This document shows positions 50,429 through 61,870 of a stretch of 64,000 nucleotides of DNA, one piece after another. The notes beneath the pieces are model-generated. The model was not told where the DNA came from, did no database searches, and was given only the letters and a program-made list of their open reading frames with translations. The stretch's first letter is position 1, and every line of letters starts with the position of its first letter. This DNA comes from Mesocentrotus franciscanus. Its lineage: Eukaryota; Echinodermata; Echinoidea; Camarodonta; Strongylocentrotidae. The stretch is taken from positions 20,608,335-20,672,334 of the forward strand of contig CP137672.1 in NCBI GenBank assembly GCA_037976565.1. Direction: 5' to 3'. The position numbers were made by a program, and so were the translations under genes.

Positions 50429-51572
50429 CTGAAACGAAACAGTACAGCGTTTTGATGAGATCGATGTTAGTCAGGCAGTTGAACTATTTCACGCACAAAT
50501 AATCTTTATTGTTTATCATTTAATATGTGCTGACATTTCCTATAAAAAACGAACAAATTTACTTGGAAATCATCAAAAATCTAGGACGAAATTCTAACAA
50601 GTCTTTCCCTAAACTACACCATAGTTTTAAAGACCCTTTATTTATCCTTGTTGAAGTGGCCATTGTAGTACGTTGCGGATTAAGAGCTTTGTAACTGCAA
50701 GGAAAATGCGCTACACCAAAGACTCTGTGGATTGGATTGGATAGTTTGTAAAAATAAAATAAAAAGGAGGTCTAGACCAGCGTTTTCAACCGGGATGCAG
50801 CAAGACCTCTCTAGGGTTGCCGCTAAAGAAATATTTAGTAATATTGAAAATATATTTTGGAATAAGGTCAATTTCGTGAAAACAATATATCGGATACTAC
50901 CGCCATGTAACTTTTTAATGAGCAAATTACATTTCAATTATAATTAAGTGTCTTTCTTCCTCGCTCGCTTCGCTCCCTCGCAACATTTAAAAACAGGATG
51001 ATTTCAGACAGCGAAGTGCCAGAAATACCTCCATATTTGGGCAACGAAGACCCCGAATATCCCATTTGATAGCGAGCTGCCCGTATATCGTCATATTACA
51101 TGCAGCACGGCACTCGAATATATCTTATGTTTTTAATATCGAAATTACATTTTGTTTAGTACGCTACTTCGCTTCACTTGCTCGCAACATTTAGAAACAG
51201 GAAATTGTGCATAATGAGATTCTCGAATGACTTCATATTCCTGTATTAAGGTGACCGAATAAATGAAATGCTTATCACGTATTCGGCAGCGAGGTGCCCG
51301 CATACATAACTGTATATCTAATCTAGTGTTTTATGATTGTACAGTAACATTCGTACCATAATTTAAAAATGACATTCGTTTATTGCACGTTCGTGAATGT
51401 GCCCGTAGGCCTACAGGTTTACATGGCACTTGACGAGTGACAGAGAAATGGAAATTTTATATTCTAGCTGTGATGAATTCGGGATTGTGAATTCACGAAA
51501 CTTTTCATTTCTTAAAAAGGTGACGTGACTAAAATAAAGTTGAAAAACAGTGGTCTCGACAAAAAATTCTAC
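50429..51572 (-). other. Intron of gene 3 with inserted repeat
   Basis: The first part matches the intron upstream of the other type-2 exons. From about 50770 to 51410 there is sequence with ctcgctcgcttcgctccctc-type words, absent from the sister introns; I recognise no element ends. Confidence 0.55.
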
Positions 51573-51890
51573 CTGCTGATGTTGTCTGAGAACAGCGGAC
51601 TCCGGCATCTTCAAAGTGGGCACAGTTATGGACGCCGAAACCACCAGCATTAGAACAATCACCAATATTTGTTTCGGTTCCAGTACATGATACATCATCC
51701 AGGAGAATATCCCCCGAACCTTGTCCAAATTCAGCGCTTCCTACCCCAGTTCCAGAATCGAATCCTAGACTTCGGCAGACAACTCCAGCATCGGTGTCAT
51801 CCCACGAGTCATCACAGACAGTTCCCCAGGCTCCATCGTAATAAACCTCAACTCTGCCTTCGCTTGTAACGCTTCCATCAACCAGTCGTA
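51573..51890 (-). CDS. SRCR exon (type 1), gene 3
   Basis: [92 protein letters not shown]. 318 bp, phase 1-1, acceptor tatag, donor gcag|gtagaa. One extra residue (NAGGFG) occurs before the fifth cysteine. Unlike the type-1 exons of gene 2, it is preceded by a GA/CT repeat, not a trinucleotide repeat. Confidence 0.92.
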
Positions 51891-51907
51891 CTATACAGGA
51901 TTCGTAA

Positions 51908-52076
51908 AAGAGAGAGGGGAGGGGGAGAGAAAGAGAGAGAGAGAGAGAGATGAGGTAGGGAAAGGGGAGATAGAGAGAGAGAGAGAGATGAGGTAGGGAA
52001 AGGGGAGATAGAGAGAGAGAGAGAGAGATGAGGTAGGGACAGGGGAGATAGAGAGAGAGAGAGAGAGAAAGAGACG
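51908..52076. repeat. GA microsatellite built of a repeated 50-bp composite unit
   Basis: Units of agagagagagatgaggtagg plus gaaaggggagat repeat about three to four times. A single such unit is at 48950-49023. Together with the acceptor it forms the polypyrimidine end of the intron. Confidence 0.93.
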
Positions 52077-53313
52077 GGAAAGAGTAGGAGAAATAAAGAT
52101 AAAGATAAAGGAAAGAGATAAAAGATAAATAAGATATTAATTTCAGATTCATTCTCTGTTCCAGTTTCTAGTTCATAACGTAACTTTTTAAAAATCAACA
52201 TCAAGACTTGGTCTAAACGCATACAGAGACGCAGATATTATTCCCCTTTAGTTGAGTTTTTTGTTTGTGCTCAATATGGGAGAATCCAGTTGTTATCCTA
52301 GATTCATTCAGGAGTAACATGTTTGGAGAGAAAGAGAGCAACAGGAAATGAATAGAAAAAGAGGGCGAGCTAGAAAAAAAGAGAGTAAGTTAGCGATGTG
52401 TGAGAGAGAGAAAGAGAGAGATGAGGGAGGGCGTCGGTGTTTTAGTAAGGCCATCACAGAGAAAAGTAAAATTTGTTACTGCAAATTAATAGAAAAAACA
52501 CACACAAAGAAAAAGAAAATTAAACTGAGGAAAACAGTATAAGGAAGACCGGCAGAGAAACGGCGACGTAAGTATGGAGGGCCCTGTTTCATAAAACATG
52601 TTATCAATAACAGCTTAAAATAGCTGTAATAAGCAACTGAAATTGTTTCATTTGATTGGCTGAGAACAAAACTTGTCTGTATTTTAGAACGCTTGAAAAT
52701 GTAAGGGGGGCTGCACGTGGACCCGTACCAAAAACGAAAAAAGACATTTTAAAAAAAATCCCCATTCAAAAATCTAAATTTTCTCGCTCGGTCGCTACGC
52801 ACCCTCGCCCATTTATAGATGCGGTGTTACTTAAGACTGCAGAAACCATATTGTATCCAGCCATTATTAAGGAGATAAATAAGTCGTTCTTGCCCACTCC
52901 TTGATCTTAAATACTACAATTTTGGGGTATATCAATAAGCTTCATTTTTTGATCGCTCTCTACCCTCTAATATCACCCTACCCTGATACCATTTCAAGCT
53001 TAATAGTTGGTGAAAATTACAATGGAATTAGGGGTGAATAAAGGGATGGGATACATATATATATATATTTTTTTTTTTTAACATTGCTTTTTTGAAATAT
53101 TATGAAATAATTATGTAAGAAAGGGGAAAACGGATTTGTGGTTTGGAGGTATATGCAGGTAGTTAACGTAGCTTTATTTTAGAGCACAAAAAACACCGTC
53201 GAAAGTCCATTCGAGGTGGAGCCCCCTAAGTTGGAAGGGTTCCGACCTACTTGTAACAAAAACCTTATGTTTCAGCCCCCGTCACAAAATCCTGCTCATC
53301 CACATGTTCATAC

Positions 53314-53625
53314 CTCCGTTTTCACATCGTACACCTGCATCTTCTGAATGTCCACAGTTGTGGATTCCAATACCCGCATTCACACAGTCAAATATACTCG
53401 TTTCGTCACCGGAGCAGGAGACGTCATCCAAAACGATGGATCCTGTGCCTTGACCAAAGAAAGCAGACTGGAAAGCTTCTGTTGCAGCACCAAGTCCAAG
53501 GGACTCACAGACTACGTTGGCATCACTCAAGTCCCACCCGTCATCACAGACAGTTCCCCATTCTCCATTGTAGAGTACCTCAACTCTACCTTCTCCTAGC
53601 GTGATACCATCGACAAGACGAACAT
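53314..53625 (-). CDS. SRCR exon (type 2), gene 3
   Basis: [86 protein letters not shown]. 312 bp, phase 1-1, acceptor tttcag, donor ggag|gtatga. Very close to 50117-50428; differences cluster at the start (ITLG versus FTLR) and near NAGIGIHNC. Confidence 0.92.
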
Positions 53626-53907
53626 CTGAAACGAAACAATAAAGCGCCTTTGATGAAATCGGTGTTAGTCAGGCACTTAGAATATTACACAAATACTATT
53701 TTTTATTGTTTATCATTCGATTTGTGGTGACATTAAACTACACTATAGTTTTAGCTACACGTTGTTTAAGTGGTCATTATACTACGTTGCGGAACGAAAT
53801 TGTGAATAGCTTTGTAACTGCAAGGAAAAGGTGCAACACCAAATACTCTGTGGATTAGATTGGATAGTTTTACCCAAAAATATGAGATGCTTAGACACAC
53901 ATTCTAC

Positions 53908-53976
53908 CTGTTCTCTGAGAACAGCGGACTCCGGCATCTTCAGAGTGCGCACAGTTATGGACGCCAAAACCAATGT
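53908..53976 (-). pseudogene. SRCR exon of gene 3 truncated at a MITE
   Basis: Only the last quarter remains: [20 protein letters not shown] followed by TG and an intact donor (acag|gtagaa). At about 53976 homology ends and a MITE of the aggcctaaaaaaaga family begins. Without its acceptor the fragment would be skipped in splicing, which keeps frame because all junctions are phase 1. Confidence 0.85.
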
Positions 53977-54172
53977 TGAATTGCCCTTTAGGTGCCAAAA
54001 CATGGGTCGGTCGGTTGGATTTTTTTTTAATCTTTTTTTTCTTCTCTCTCTTTGGGCTGATACTTCTAAGTTTTTAATGCTTTAATACATATTTGTGTAT
54101 TCATTAATTATTATATCTTTTTTCTAAAAGACCGTAAAAAAAAGGGCAATACATCTTTTTGTACGCCTTATT
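53973..54172. mobile_element. MITE (aggcctaaaaaaaga family), copy at the truncated SRCR exon
   Basis: The left part gaattgccctttaggtgcca and right part aagggcaatacatctttttg are near-complements. The inner block ctctttgggctgatac is shared with the copies at 56629 and 60375. Both outermost ends are degraded. Confidence 0.75.
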
Positions 54173-54299
54173 TAGAAGCCTTCATGTCAGGGCCTGCAGA
54201 ACGGCGGGGCTCGGAGGCTACAGCCCCCCTCACTTTTTTAAAAGTATGTTAAAGAGAAAAGACAGAAAGAGAGAAAGAAAGAATGAGTGACCTACCAGT

Positions 54300-54690
54300 G
54301 TCACAATGAGGTATCAAAATATGCTCATCTGACCGTAATTAAATGCCTAAAACCCCTGAGCTTACGGGGGCTCCTCCCCCTGGACCCCTCCAAGTGCCCT
54401 AAGGCGTGCCTCTTGATGCTCATCTGACTGTAATTAAATACCTAAAACCCCTGACCTTCAGGGGGCTCTGCCCTCTGGACCCTGCCAATGGCCCTAGGGA
54501 GGGCCCCAGGATGCTCATCTGACCGTAATTTAATGCCTAAAACCCCTGAGCTTCCGGGGGCTTCGCCTCTTGACCCCCGCCGGTGCAAAGCCCCTGGACC
54601 CCACGCCAATTTTACGCTCCACTCGCTTCGCTCGCCACGCTCTACCTGATCGTTAGTACTTCACTTTGAGAAGCGTTCCGCGGGGCCTTC
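54300..54690. repeat. GC-rich tandem repeat array, about 97-110 bp unit, inverted relative to 26.4 kb
   Basis: Units of gatgctcatctgaccgtaat, taaatgcctaaaacccctga, gcttccgggggct and cctggaccc repeat about three times, then cactcgcttcgctcgcc and cgttccgcggggcc. Same family as 26161-26800. Confidence 0.85.
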
Positions 54691-54847
54691 ATGCAACAGA
54701 ATTTTTCCAATTACGATTTCCATAGTTGTACGAATGAAGGTTAAAGTTTGATCCTCCAATTAATAAAACATGAAATGGTGTCGATCGCGCTAAAATTATG
54801 ACCACTTAAAGTTTTGCCATGCATTATTTATGTTAAATTGAACTCAC

Positions 54848-54961
54848 GTTCCTGACAGAACTCCCCACTAAATCCAGGATAGCAGATACACATCGGTAAG
54901 TCTGCTGGAGCAATACAGCTACCACCATTATGACAAAAGAAGTTGTGACAAGGATTTCGAG
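54848..54961 (-). CDS. EGF-like domain exon, gene 3
   Basis: RNPCHNFFCHNGGSCIAPAD then LPMCICYPGFSGEFCQE: six cysteines in the C-x4-C-x5-C-x10-C-x-C-x8-C pattern of an EGF-like domain. 114 bp, 38 codons, phase 1-1, acceptor ttttag, donor aac|gtgagt. EGF-like modules are extracellular spacers or binding units. Same phase as the SRCR exons, so it can be spliced to them directly. No calcium-binding DxNE start motif is seen. Confidence 0.88.
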
Positions 54962-55610
54962 CTAAAATGGAGAAAACATGAAGTTTAAAAAAACTAAAAC
55001 TGAACGATGACAGATACAATCGAATGATTACATGAATAATCAACAAGCTTCCTGATGCATGGACTTGCTGAAAAACAGCGTCTGGCTGAAGCAATTGTTT
55101 CCGTGTTGATATAGATTATGAAAGAATGGCACTACTTTCATTTTGAAATAATCACGAAATTAGGTTAATTTCATTAATTAGTAATTTGGCTAATGGGGTA
55201 AGACAAAAAATCTCTGCAAGTTTTAAGCAAAATTGACCAATGTTTTAATGTAAAGGTAAAATGAATGTTCATTGATATTGAAAATATAAAAAAGTTATAT
55301 TCGTATCGCTTTTAAAAAACAATCCCATAAGTGTAGATATCGTTACGAATAGAGTATTTTCGAAAATAATCTCATGTCACCACCGATGTAATTTCGCTTT
55401 TTATCATCTACCAGATTTTTTTTGCAACATGTATTATTAAAAAAAAAGTTAAATAATACTTTTAAAGAATAATGGTCCAAGAAAGCTCGAGGTAAAAGAC
55501 ATATTCATACAAAATTGAAAATAGACTATATCAATACACCAACTAAAAATAGACAATATCAATATTGCGTTGCCTTCTTTTCATTTCATTATTCATACTG
55601 CCCTACTAAC
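54962..55610 (-). other. Intron between the EGF exons of gene 3
   Basis: AT-rich, with no repeat or exon recognised. Polypyrimidine and acceptor ttttag at its 3' end. Confidence 0.6.
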
Positions 55611-55727
55611 AGTTTTCACATCCGTGTCCGAAGAATCCAGGTCTACATAAACAGGTTGGACCAGTGGGCTGCATTTGACAGGTTCCACCATTGAAACAGT
55701 GAATGTCACAAGACGTGGTGTTTGATC
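55611..55727 (-). CDS. EGF-like domain exon, gene 3 (first seen)
   Basis: SNTTSCDIHCFNGGTCQMQP then TGPTCLCRPGFFGHGCEN: again six cysteines with the GF-G end typical of EGF-like domains. 117 bp, 39 codons, phase 1-1, acceptor ctgtag. The donor act|gttagt is weaker than the other exons' donors. An NTT glycosylation sequon is present. This is the most 5' exon of gene 3 that I can see; a signal-peptide exon should lie further upstream, possibly beyond 64 kb. Confidence 0.85.
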
Positions 55728-55984
55728 CTACAGACGAAAAGAAAAGTAAGTTATGTATGTAGAGCAAGTAAGGTCAATCAAACAGAGTTACTCACTCCCA
55801 TTGTTTCATGAATTCAATCTTGAAAATAAAAACGCTCAGACACACAGGTGTCCAAACCTAGCTAATGTTATGAGTTGTACAAAATAATCATCTGTGATGG
55901 GGAATTTTAAAATTGCAGCAAGACAGGTACACCAATAAAGAGAAATTTAACATGTCATATTTGAACTTATTAATGGGCTTTCAC

Positions 55985-56537
55985 ATATACACTCCGGGGC
56001 CCGTACGGCGAGTAAAAACAGACATTTTGGGAATTTTCGGTCGGTGCCCGGCCGGCCCCCCGTACTGTTCCTACGGGCGCCGGGACATTTTTCACCAGCC
56101 GTACGGGCGCCGTGGTGCTGAGTATGATGCACCCAATTCTCCCGGCGTTTTCATCTGACCGTTAGGCCGTAGAAAGCCCGTAAAGGGCCCGTGGGGCACC
56201 GTACGGGTCCCGTGCGGGCTCCGGACGGTGCCCGGACGGCCCCTCACGATGTTTTCTGACAATGTTTTCAGTGCACCGCACGGCACCCAGCTGGGCCCCT
56301 AGAGCCATTGGGTGCACCTGTTCATCGGACGGAGCCCGTAAGATTACCGGCCGGCACCCGGTCAGCACCTGGCCAGTCCCCTTACGGGCGCCTTGCATTT
56401 TCACTCGACCAATTTTCACCGGGCACCGCCCGGGCGCCGCAGAATGTGTGACCGCACATGCCGTAGAAATGAAAATCGGAAGGGTCCCGTACGGTCTCTG
56501 AAAATTGTCCGGGGCCCGGTGTATGTGACCTAGGCAT
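55985..56537. mobile_element. GC-rich MITE related to the gtgacctaggcat family, about 550 bp
   Basis: The left end ttcacatatacactccgggg-type sequence mirrors the right end ccggggcccggtgtatgtgacc. The interior is dense in gtacgg, ccgtac and ggcccg words. The right end shares gtgacctaggcatta with the elements at 33850 and 36572. Overlapping open frames on both strands reflect GC richness, not genes. Confidence 0.78.
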
Positions 56538-56628
56538 TAAACACCTCTCCTTCATTAGAATTTTAGGCTCAACATAGACAGTAGATCATTCCATAAAGGT
56601 CGGACATATATTCAGACACATTACAGTA

Positions 56629-56824
56629 AGGCCTAAAAAAGATGTTGTATTGCTCTTTAGGTGCCAAAACATGGGTCAGGCGGTCGGAAATCTTTTCTCT
56701 TTTTTTTCTCTCTTTTTTTTTCTCCTCTTTGGGCTGATAAAATTACATATTTTTGTATTCATTAAAAAAAAAATCTCTGAAAAACGGTCGCAAAGGGCAA
56801 TACAACATCCTTTTTTTTAAGCCT
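56629..56824. mobile_element. MITE (aggcctaaaaaaaga family), best copy, 196 bp
   Basis: The left end aggcctaaaaaagatgttgt, followed by attgctctttagg, mirrors the right end aagggcaatacaacatcc-t-run-aagcct. Inner blocks are caaaacatgggtc and ctctttgggctgata. Related copies: 53973-54172, 58390-58520 (partial), 60375-60551, 15346-15377. Confidence 0.88.
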
Positions 56825-57503
56825 AAAGAATAAGGTTAGTTTCTGTGGGTGTCATCATGGTCATGTACGCTAGCTCCCTCGAAACCCGCCCTAAACACTG
56901 AGGTTCCTCGGCGATCATATCAAATAGTTATGTATCTGAGATGGCCAGATACTGTAAATCAAGAACCATTTTCAATACAATCAATAAGCATTTTCAATAG
57001 GATCAGCCTCAATATTTAATGTGTGAAAATAAGTCATTGTCGTACGTGATATAATAAAGATGTCGGGCTCCGAGTCGGTATTTAGTTTCAAAAGTAGACT
57101 TTATTGACCTGTAATATGATAACTATAATATGATTACAAGTTGTGTTTTATACCCTTCAGAACGAGAGTGAAAAGACTGGTTGTTTACTAAATCACTTTT
57201 ACAAATTCATACGTAGCAGGTTCTTTGGAACAAACATGCCAAAAAATACAACTTGTAGTTTTTGTACGGTTAAATTTGTATAGGCGTATACTCCACGTAC
57301 CCTCTCATACAAAATAACTTGCAAAGAGCAACAACATGAAAATGGAAATACACCTCAGGCTGAGAGGCTGAGAGGCTGAAGTATCCGGGCCAGCTATTAA
57401 TACTTTTTTATTGAGTAAGTTTTGAAGAAGAACAAAAAAGAGGACTCACTCTCCAATCGTATTGGTTATTGGAGAATTTGGAATGTCATCAAATATGTTT
57501 TTT
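56825..57503. other. Spacer, no gene recognised
   Basis: Contains a short duplicated word (gctgagaggctgagaggctg) at 57359-57376. Nothing else is supported. Confidence 0.5.
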
Positions 57504-58271
57504 ATGCCTCCGCTACAGATTAGATTTTGGAGTCACGAGGTCAAAGGTCACAGGGCTCATTATGTATGCAAAATAGCTCGTGATCGCGTTATCTCAAGAA
57601 CTGATTGATGGATTACTGCCAAACTTGGGTCATCTAGTATCTTGCAGAGCCAATGAACTGATTAGATTTTGGAGTCACGAGGTCAAAGGTCACAGGGCTC
57701 ATTATGTATGCAAAAATAGCTCGTGATCGCGTTATCTCAAGAACTGATTGATGGATTACTGCCAAACTTGGGTCATCTAGTATCTTGCAGAGCCAATGAA
57801 CTGATTAGATTTTGGAGTCACGAGGTCAAAGGTAAAAGGTCACTGGGCTTATTATGTATGCAAAAATAGCTCGTGATCGCGTACGTTACATCTCAAGAAA
57901 CGATTGATGGATTACCGCCAAACTTTGGGTCAATATCTTGCAGAGCTTATGAAGTGAATAGATTTTGGGGTCACGAGGTCAAAGGTCAAAGGTCACAGGG
58001 CTCATTATGTATGCAAAAATAGCTCGTGGTCGCGTTATCTCAAGAACCGATTGATGGACTACTATCAAACTCAGGACATGTATGTATCTTGCAGAGCCAA
58101 TGAACTGATTAGACTTTAGGGTTATGAGGTCAAAGTTAAAGGGTCATACATGTATATGAAATATAGCTTTTAATCACAATATTCTGAGAACCTGTTAATG
58201 GATTACAATCAAACTTGAATTTTAAAATGGCTTCTGTTTTGGTTTGTAAAATCGCTCTATGGCGGAGGCAT
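57504..58271. mobile_element. Repeat element with atgcctccgc ends and five internal tandem repeats
   Basis: Bounded by atgcctccgc (57504-57513) and its complement gcggaggcat (58262-58271). Inside, a unit of about 141-153 bp repeats five times, starting near 57518, 57659, 57801, 57955 and 58104. Each has gattagattttggagtcacg, aggtcaaaggtcacagggct, ctcgtgatcgcgttatctca and ttgatggattactgccaaac. Copies diverge progressively to the right. Confidence 0.9.
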
Positions 58272-58389
58272 CATTTTCGTCTGCGTGCAGTCGAACATCC
58301 ATCGAGTTCCTTTTAACAAAAAAATTGTTTTGCCACTCAATTCAGGCCTGACTAAATATCTACTTTTTCGTAAGGCAAAAGACAAATTA

Positions 58390-58520
58390 TAGGCCTAAAA
58401 AAAAAGAGATGATGTATCGCCCTTTGCAACCGACCCAAAACTCTGAAAATCTACGGTCGGCTTTTTTGGGTTTTTTTAATTTTTTCACCGTTTTTTTATA
58501 TATTTTTTTTAAATGAATAA
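58390..58520. mobile_element. Partial MITE (aggcctaaaaaaaga family)
   Basis: Begins taggcctaaaaaaaaagaga and gatgtatcgccctttgcaac, the mirrored right end of the 56629 element. The opposite end is not found, and a piggyBac-like element starts at 58541. Confidence 0.6.
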
Positions 58521-58540
58521 AAAGTATGTATTTTGTTTGT

Positions 58541-59299
58541 TTAACCCTAATAAGGCCGGGCTATTTGAGTTCTTAATACGGCCGGGGCCATTATGGCCCC
58601 CCCCCCTTAAGATCTCGGCCGTGAAACGGCCGATCGCCGCGAAAATTTGCATGCATGTCAAGTGAAGTGTATAGAATAATATAGCAATTTCAATTTTTGA
58701 AAAATTACTCATTTGCATATTTATGGTAAATTATGCAAATAAGGTCAAAAATTCATATTTTTACCCATAAATCATATATTCTTCATATTTAAGCTTTCTT
58801 TTCCACTACATATATTTGTTAGACCATTTGGAATAATAATACGAAAAAAAAATTTGGAAAGCTAGGTTATTCCTTATGTTATCTCTTGTTTTGATAATTT
58901 CTTATGTATTTCATTGTTTTTTTAACTTATGTATTTTATTGTTTTTGTTGTTTTATTTCATTTCTAACTATAATTTAACTATTTTGACCCCCAAACAAAC
59001 ACCTAAACTTTAAACAAGACCAAATAACCAATGTTTTATCTCTTTTTAGGAAAAATGATATTTCCATATGTTTTGTACACAAATCACGAAAATGAGCGAT
59101 TTTCGGGCTGACATGTAAAGACAAAAGGTCACGTGACTTTGTAACGGTAGGTCCGATTTTCAAAAAAATTGTTTTAAAAGATGCGCAAGACTCGAAAGAA
59201 TAAAGTCATGAAGCGGCGGGGCGTCATCCGTATGCGTTCCCGAACAATCAGAAAAATCGCGGAGGGGGCCATGATGGCCCCCGGCCTTATTAGGGTTAA
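58541..59299. mobile_element. Non-autonomous piggyBac-like element, 759 bp
   Basis: TTAA is present at both borders (58541-58544 and 59296-59299), immediately followed or preceded by the inverted repeat ccctaataaggccggg. TTAA target duplication and CCY...RGG termini are the hallmarks of the piggyBac superfamily. A second internal inverted block ggccattatggccccc/gggggccatgatggcc lies near each end. The interior is AT-rich with no transposase frame. Confidence 0.85.
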
Positions 59300-59620
59300 A
59301 TGGGATATAAATGCATAAAATCATCAAATTATTCCCAAAATCTCAGTCGTCTTCTGTCCTAGTTTCAAAATCCTGCTAGCGTAAACATGCAAGTATAGAC
59401 CCCGGCCTCGTGTACGTGTAAATACCATGCACTGCATGCACCAGCTAGAAACCAGAGAGATTTGGGCGACGTTCCCGGTTTTCGAATTTTTTGGGCGACG
59501 GTCGCTGTTTAGAGTTTAAAGGTTCACAACACTTTATTCATGACACATTTTTAAGGCACTAAAAAAGGTAGAAAATTTACGTAAAAACGAGATGAAAGGG
59601 ACATATACATCGAGACAAAT
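59300..59620. other. Spacer, no gene recognised
   Basis: The phrase tttgggcgacg occurs twice near 59461 and 59490. No exon or element ends seen. Confidence 0.45.
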
Positions 59621-59885
59621 TTCGGTGAGTAGCAGAAGTGGGTGAAAATCATGTGTGCAAGAAAACACACATGATGTATTTATGTTTATTTATTAAGATA
59701 TTTAATAGTATAGACTATAAAAACTAGAATGTGTACAGGAAGACACATTTCTAAAATTGTACATAAATACTTCCAAAGATGTTGGTGCTTTCATAAACAA
59801 GTACATTTCGGTGTGTAGCAGAAGTGGATGAAAATCATGTGTGCAAGAAAACACACATGTATTTATGTTTATTTATTCAGATATG
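59621..59885. repeat. Direct repeat, period about 184 bp, with internal hairpin
   Basis: Copies near 59621 and 59805 share gagtagcagaagtgg/gtgtagcagaagtgg, atgaaaatcatgtgtgcaag, aaaacacacatg and atttatgtttatttatt. The words catgtgtg and cacacatg in each copy can pair as a short hairpin. Confidence 0.8.
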
Positions 59886-60374
59886 GTTTCTTTATTAGTT
59901 TTCCAGCAAGTGTAAGTTAGTTTGTAACTTTATAAATTGTACAACTCAGATTAAAACATGGAGATACAGTGAGTTCAAACATTCATGTATTTGAAATGTT
60001 TAAATTTCTTGTCAGATTTGACTCATTTCAGACTAAAAAAAAAAACGGATACAAACATACACTAGGTACGAACATACACTTGGAACAATCCCCAGAACTG
60101 AAACAGGAATGAAGAGCATATTCTATGAAGTGGGCCAGTTTAGATACAAACATTTGAAATAGGCTATGATTTGAACCTCTTGCATGCAAAACTGTCTGTC
60201 TTTTGCTGTGTCAGTTTCGGTCCCTTCTTTGGTTAGTAAAGAGACCACTTTGTGCCCAGGACCACCTGTACAATTTGTCAAAGAGTGTTTGCTGAGAGTG
60301 TTGTCTCAACACAACATTGTAAACCATGGATTATTATGAGGTGAAAAGATATGAATGGAATGATGTCGCTGAAA

Positions 60375-60551
60375 CACATGTATTAAAGCATTAAAAACTG
60401 AGAAATAGCAGCCCAAAGAGGGCGGGAAAAAAAAACATTAAAAACTGAAAAATATCAGCCCATAGAGGGCGAAGAAAAAAATGATTTCCGACCGACCGAC
60501 CCTTGTTTTAGCACCTAAAGGGCAATACAACATCTTTTTTTTTTTAGGCCT
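60375..60551. mobile_element. MITE (aggcctaaaaaaaga family), inner part duplicated
   Basis: The right end aaagggcaatacaacatct-t-run-aggcct is intact (60520-60551). The cattaaaaactgagaaata plus cagcccaaagagggcg block occurs twice in 45-bp steps (60391, 60437). The left end is missing. Confidence 0.75.
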
Positions 60552-61074
60552 AACTGAATAACATTTGAAGATTTCCTACACTAGTGCCTGGCCGTGCGTG
60601 TTCCATATTTGATCAGGTTTAGAAAGGTTGTGGTTGACATGATTAAAAACAAAATTGGTTGGCTTGCACATATCTGTATTACTGTATAAAAGGTTAAACA
60701 AAAATAAAAGAGTATTCGATTATTCGACAAGGCGTTTCATACAGTAAATTGCACCTGAAATTGGATCATGTGCATTATAAGTTCCAAACGCTTTCTTTCA
60801 TACAAATACACACAAAAAAGTTCCTAAAGCTTGAATGCATACTATTTCACAAGATGTAATAAAACAATCTGAATAATTCAAATGATACACTTACATGCAG
60901 ATGCATGATAATTTTTGCGTTTCTTTCTGCCTGCAAAATAGTTTTCTTCTGCATTTTGTTTTGCTGCTGTTATGAGTTCATATTCATTTTATTGTTATCA
61001 AACAGGAATAAATATATAAATATATAAATACATTTGTACAATGATAGTTGTACAATGATGATAAGAACCGATAA
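60552..61074. other. Spacer, no gene recognised
   Basis: AT-rich, with a short (ataaat)n near 61008-61031. Confidence 0.5.
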
Positions 61075-61810
61075 AAATTGCAACTGATCTTTCTTTCTTT
61101 TCCCCTTTTCTTTTCTTCTTCCTCTTTATTTTATTTCCCTTTCTCTCCTCTTTCCCTCTCCCTTCCCTTCCTTCTCTCTCTTTTTTTTTTGCTGGGGGTA
61201 GGGGTGGGGGTGAGGCAAGGGCCTTTCGGCCAACCTCCCGATCCACATCTTGTTGGCGGGAAAAATCGCGACTGATCTCCCCTACCTTTCTTCTTCCTCT
61301 TTTTTTTCTTTCCCTTTCTCTCCTCTTTCCCTTTCCCTTCCCTTCCTTCTCTCTCTTTTAAGTTTGCTGGGAGGGGGAGGCAAGGACCCGATCCATTCGT
61401 TGTTGGCGGGATTAATCGCAATTGATCTCCCCTTCTTTTCACCCTTTTCTTTTCTTCTTCCTCTTTTTTGTTCCCTTTAGCTCTCCTCTTTCCCTTACCC
61501 TCCCATCTCTCTCTTTTTGGCGGGGGAGAGGCAAGGCCTTGCCCCCGATCCACAACTTGTTGGCGGGAAAATCGCAACTGATATCCCCTTCTTTTCTTTT
61601 ATTCTTCCTCTGTTTTCCTTTCCTTTATTTCCTATTTTCTTTTTTTCTTTCCCTTTCCTTCCTTCTCTCTTTTTCTTGGTGCTGGGGGCGAAGGCAACAG
61701 CCTGGGAGGCAAGGCCCTTTCGCCACCCCTCTGATCTCCTTCTTTTTCCCCTTTTCTTTTCTTCTTCCTCTTCTTTCTTTCCCTTTCTCTCCTTTTTCCC
61801 TTCTTTTCCT

Positions 61811-61845
<35 letters not shown>

Positions 61846-61870
61846 TTGGGGCAAGGCCCCATCGGCCCCC
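61075..61870. repeat. Pyrimidine-rich tandem repeat, about five copies of 150-185 bp
   Basis: Each copy has ttggcgggaaaa(a)tcgca, actgatctcccc, a long cttcttcctctttt tract with ctttctctcctctttccc, and tgctgggggaggcaaggccc. Starts lie near 61079, 61263, 61415, 61569 and 61730. It ends with gatctgcgcctgtggtac. Long open frames on both strands (up to 186 codons, Phe/Ser/Leu or Lys/Arg/Glu rich) are products of strand bias and are not called genes. Confidence 0.88.

Noticed and set aside
55947..56501. Overlapping ORFs in the GC-rich patch at 56 kb
   Set aside because: The patch is an inverted-repeat element; open frames arise on both strands because stop codons are rare at high GC.
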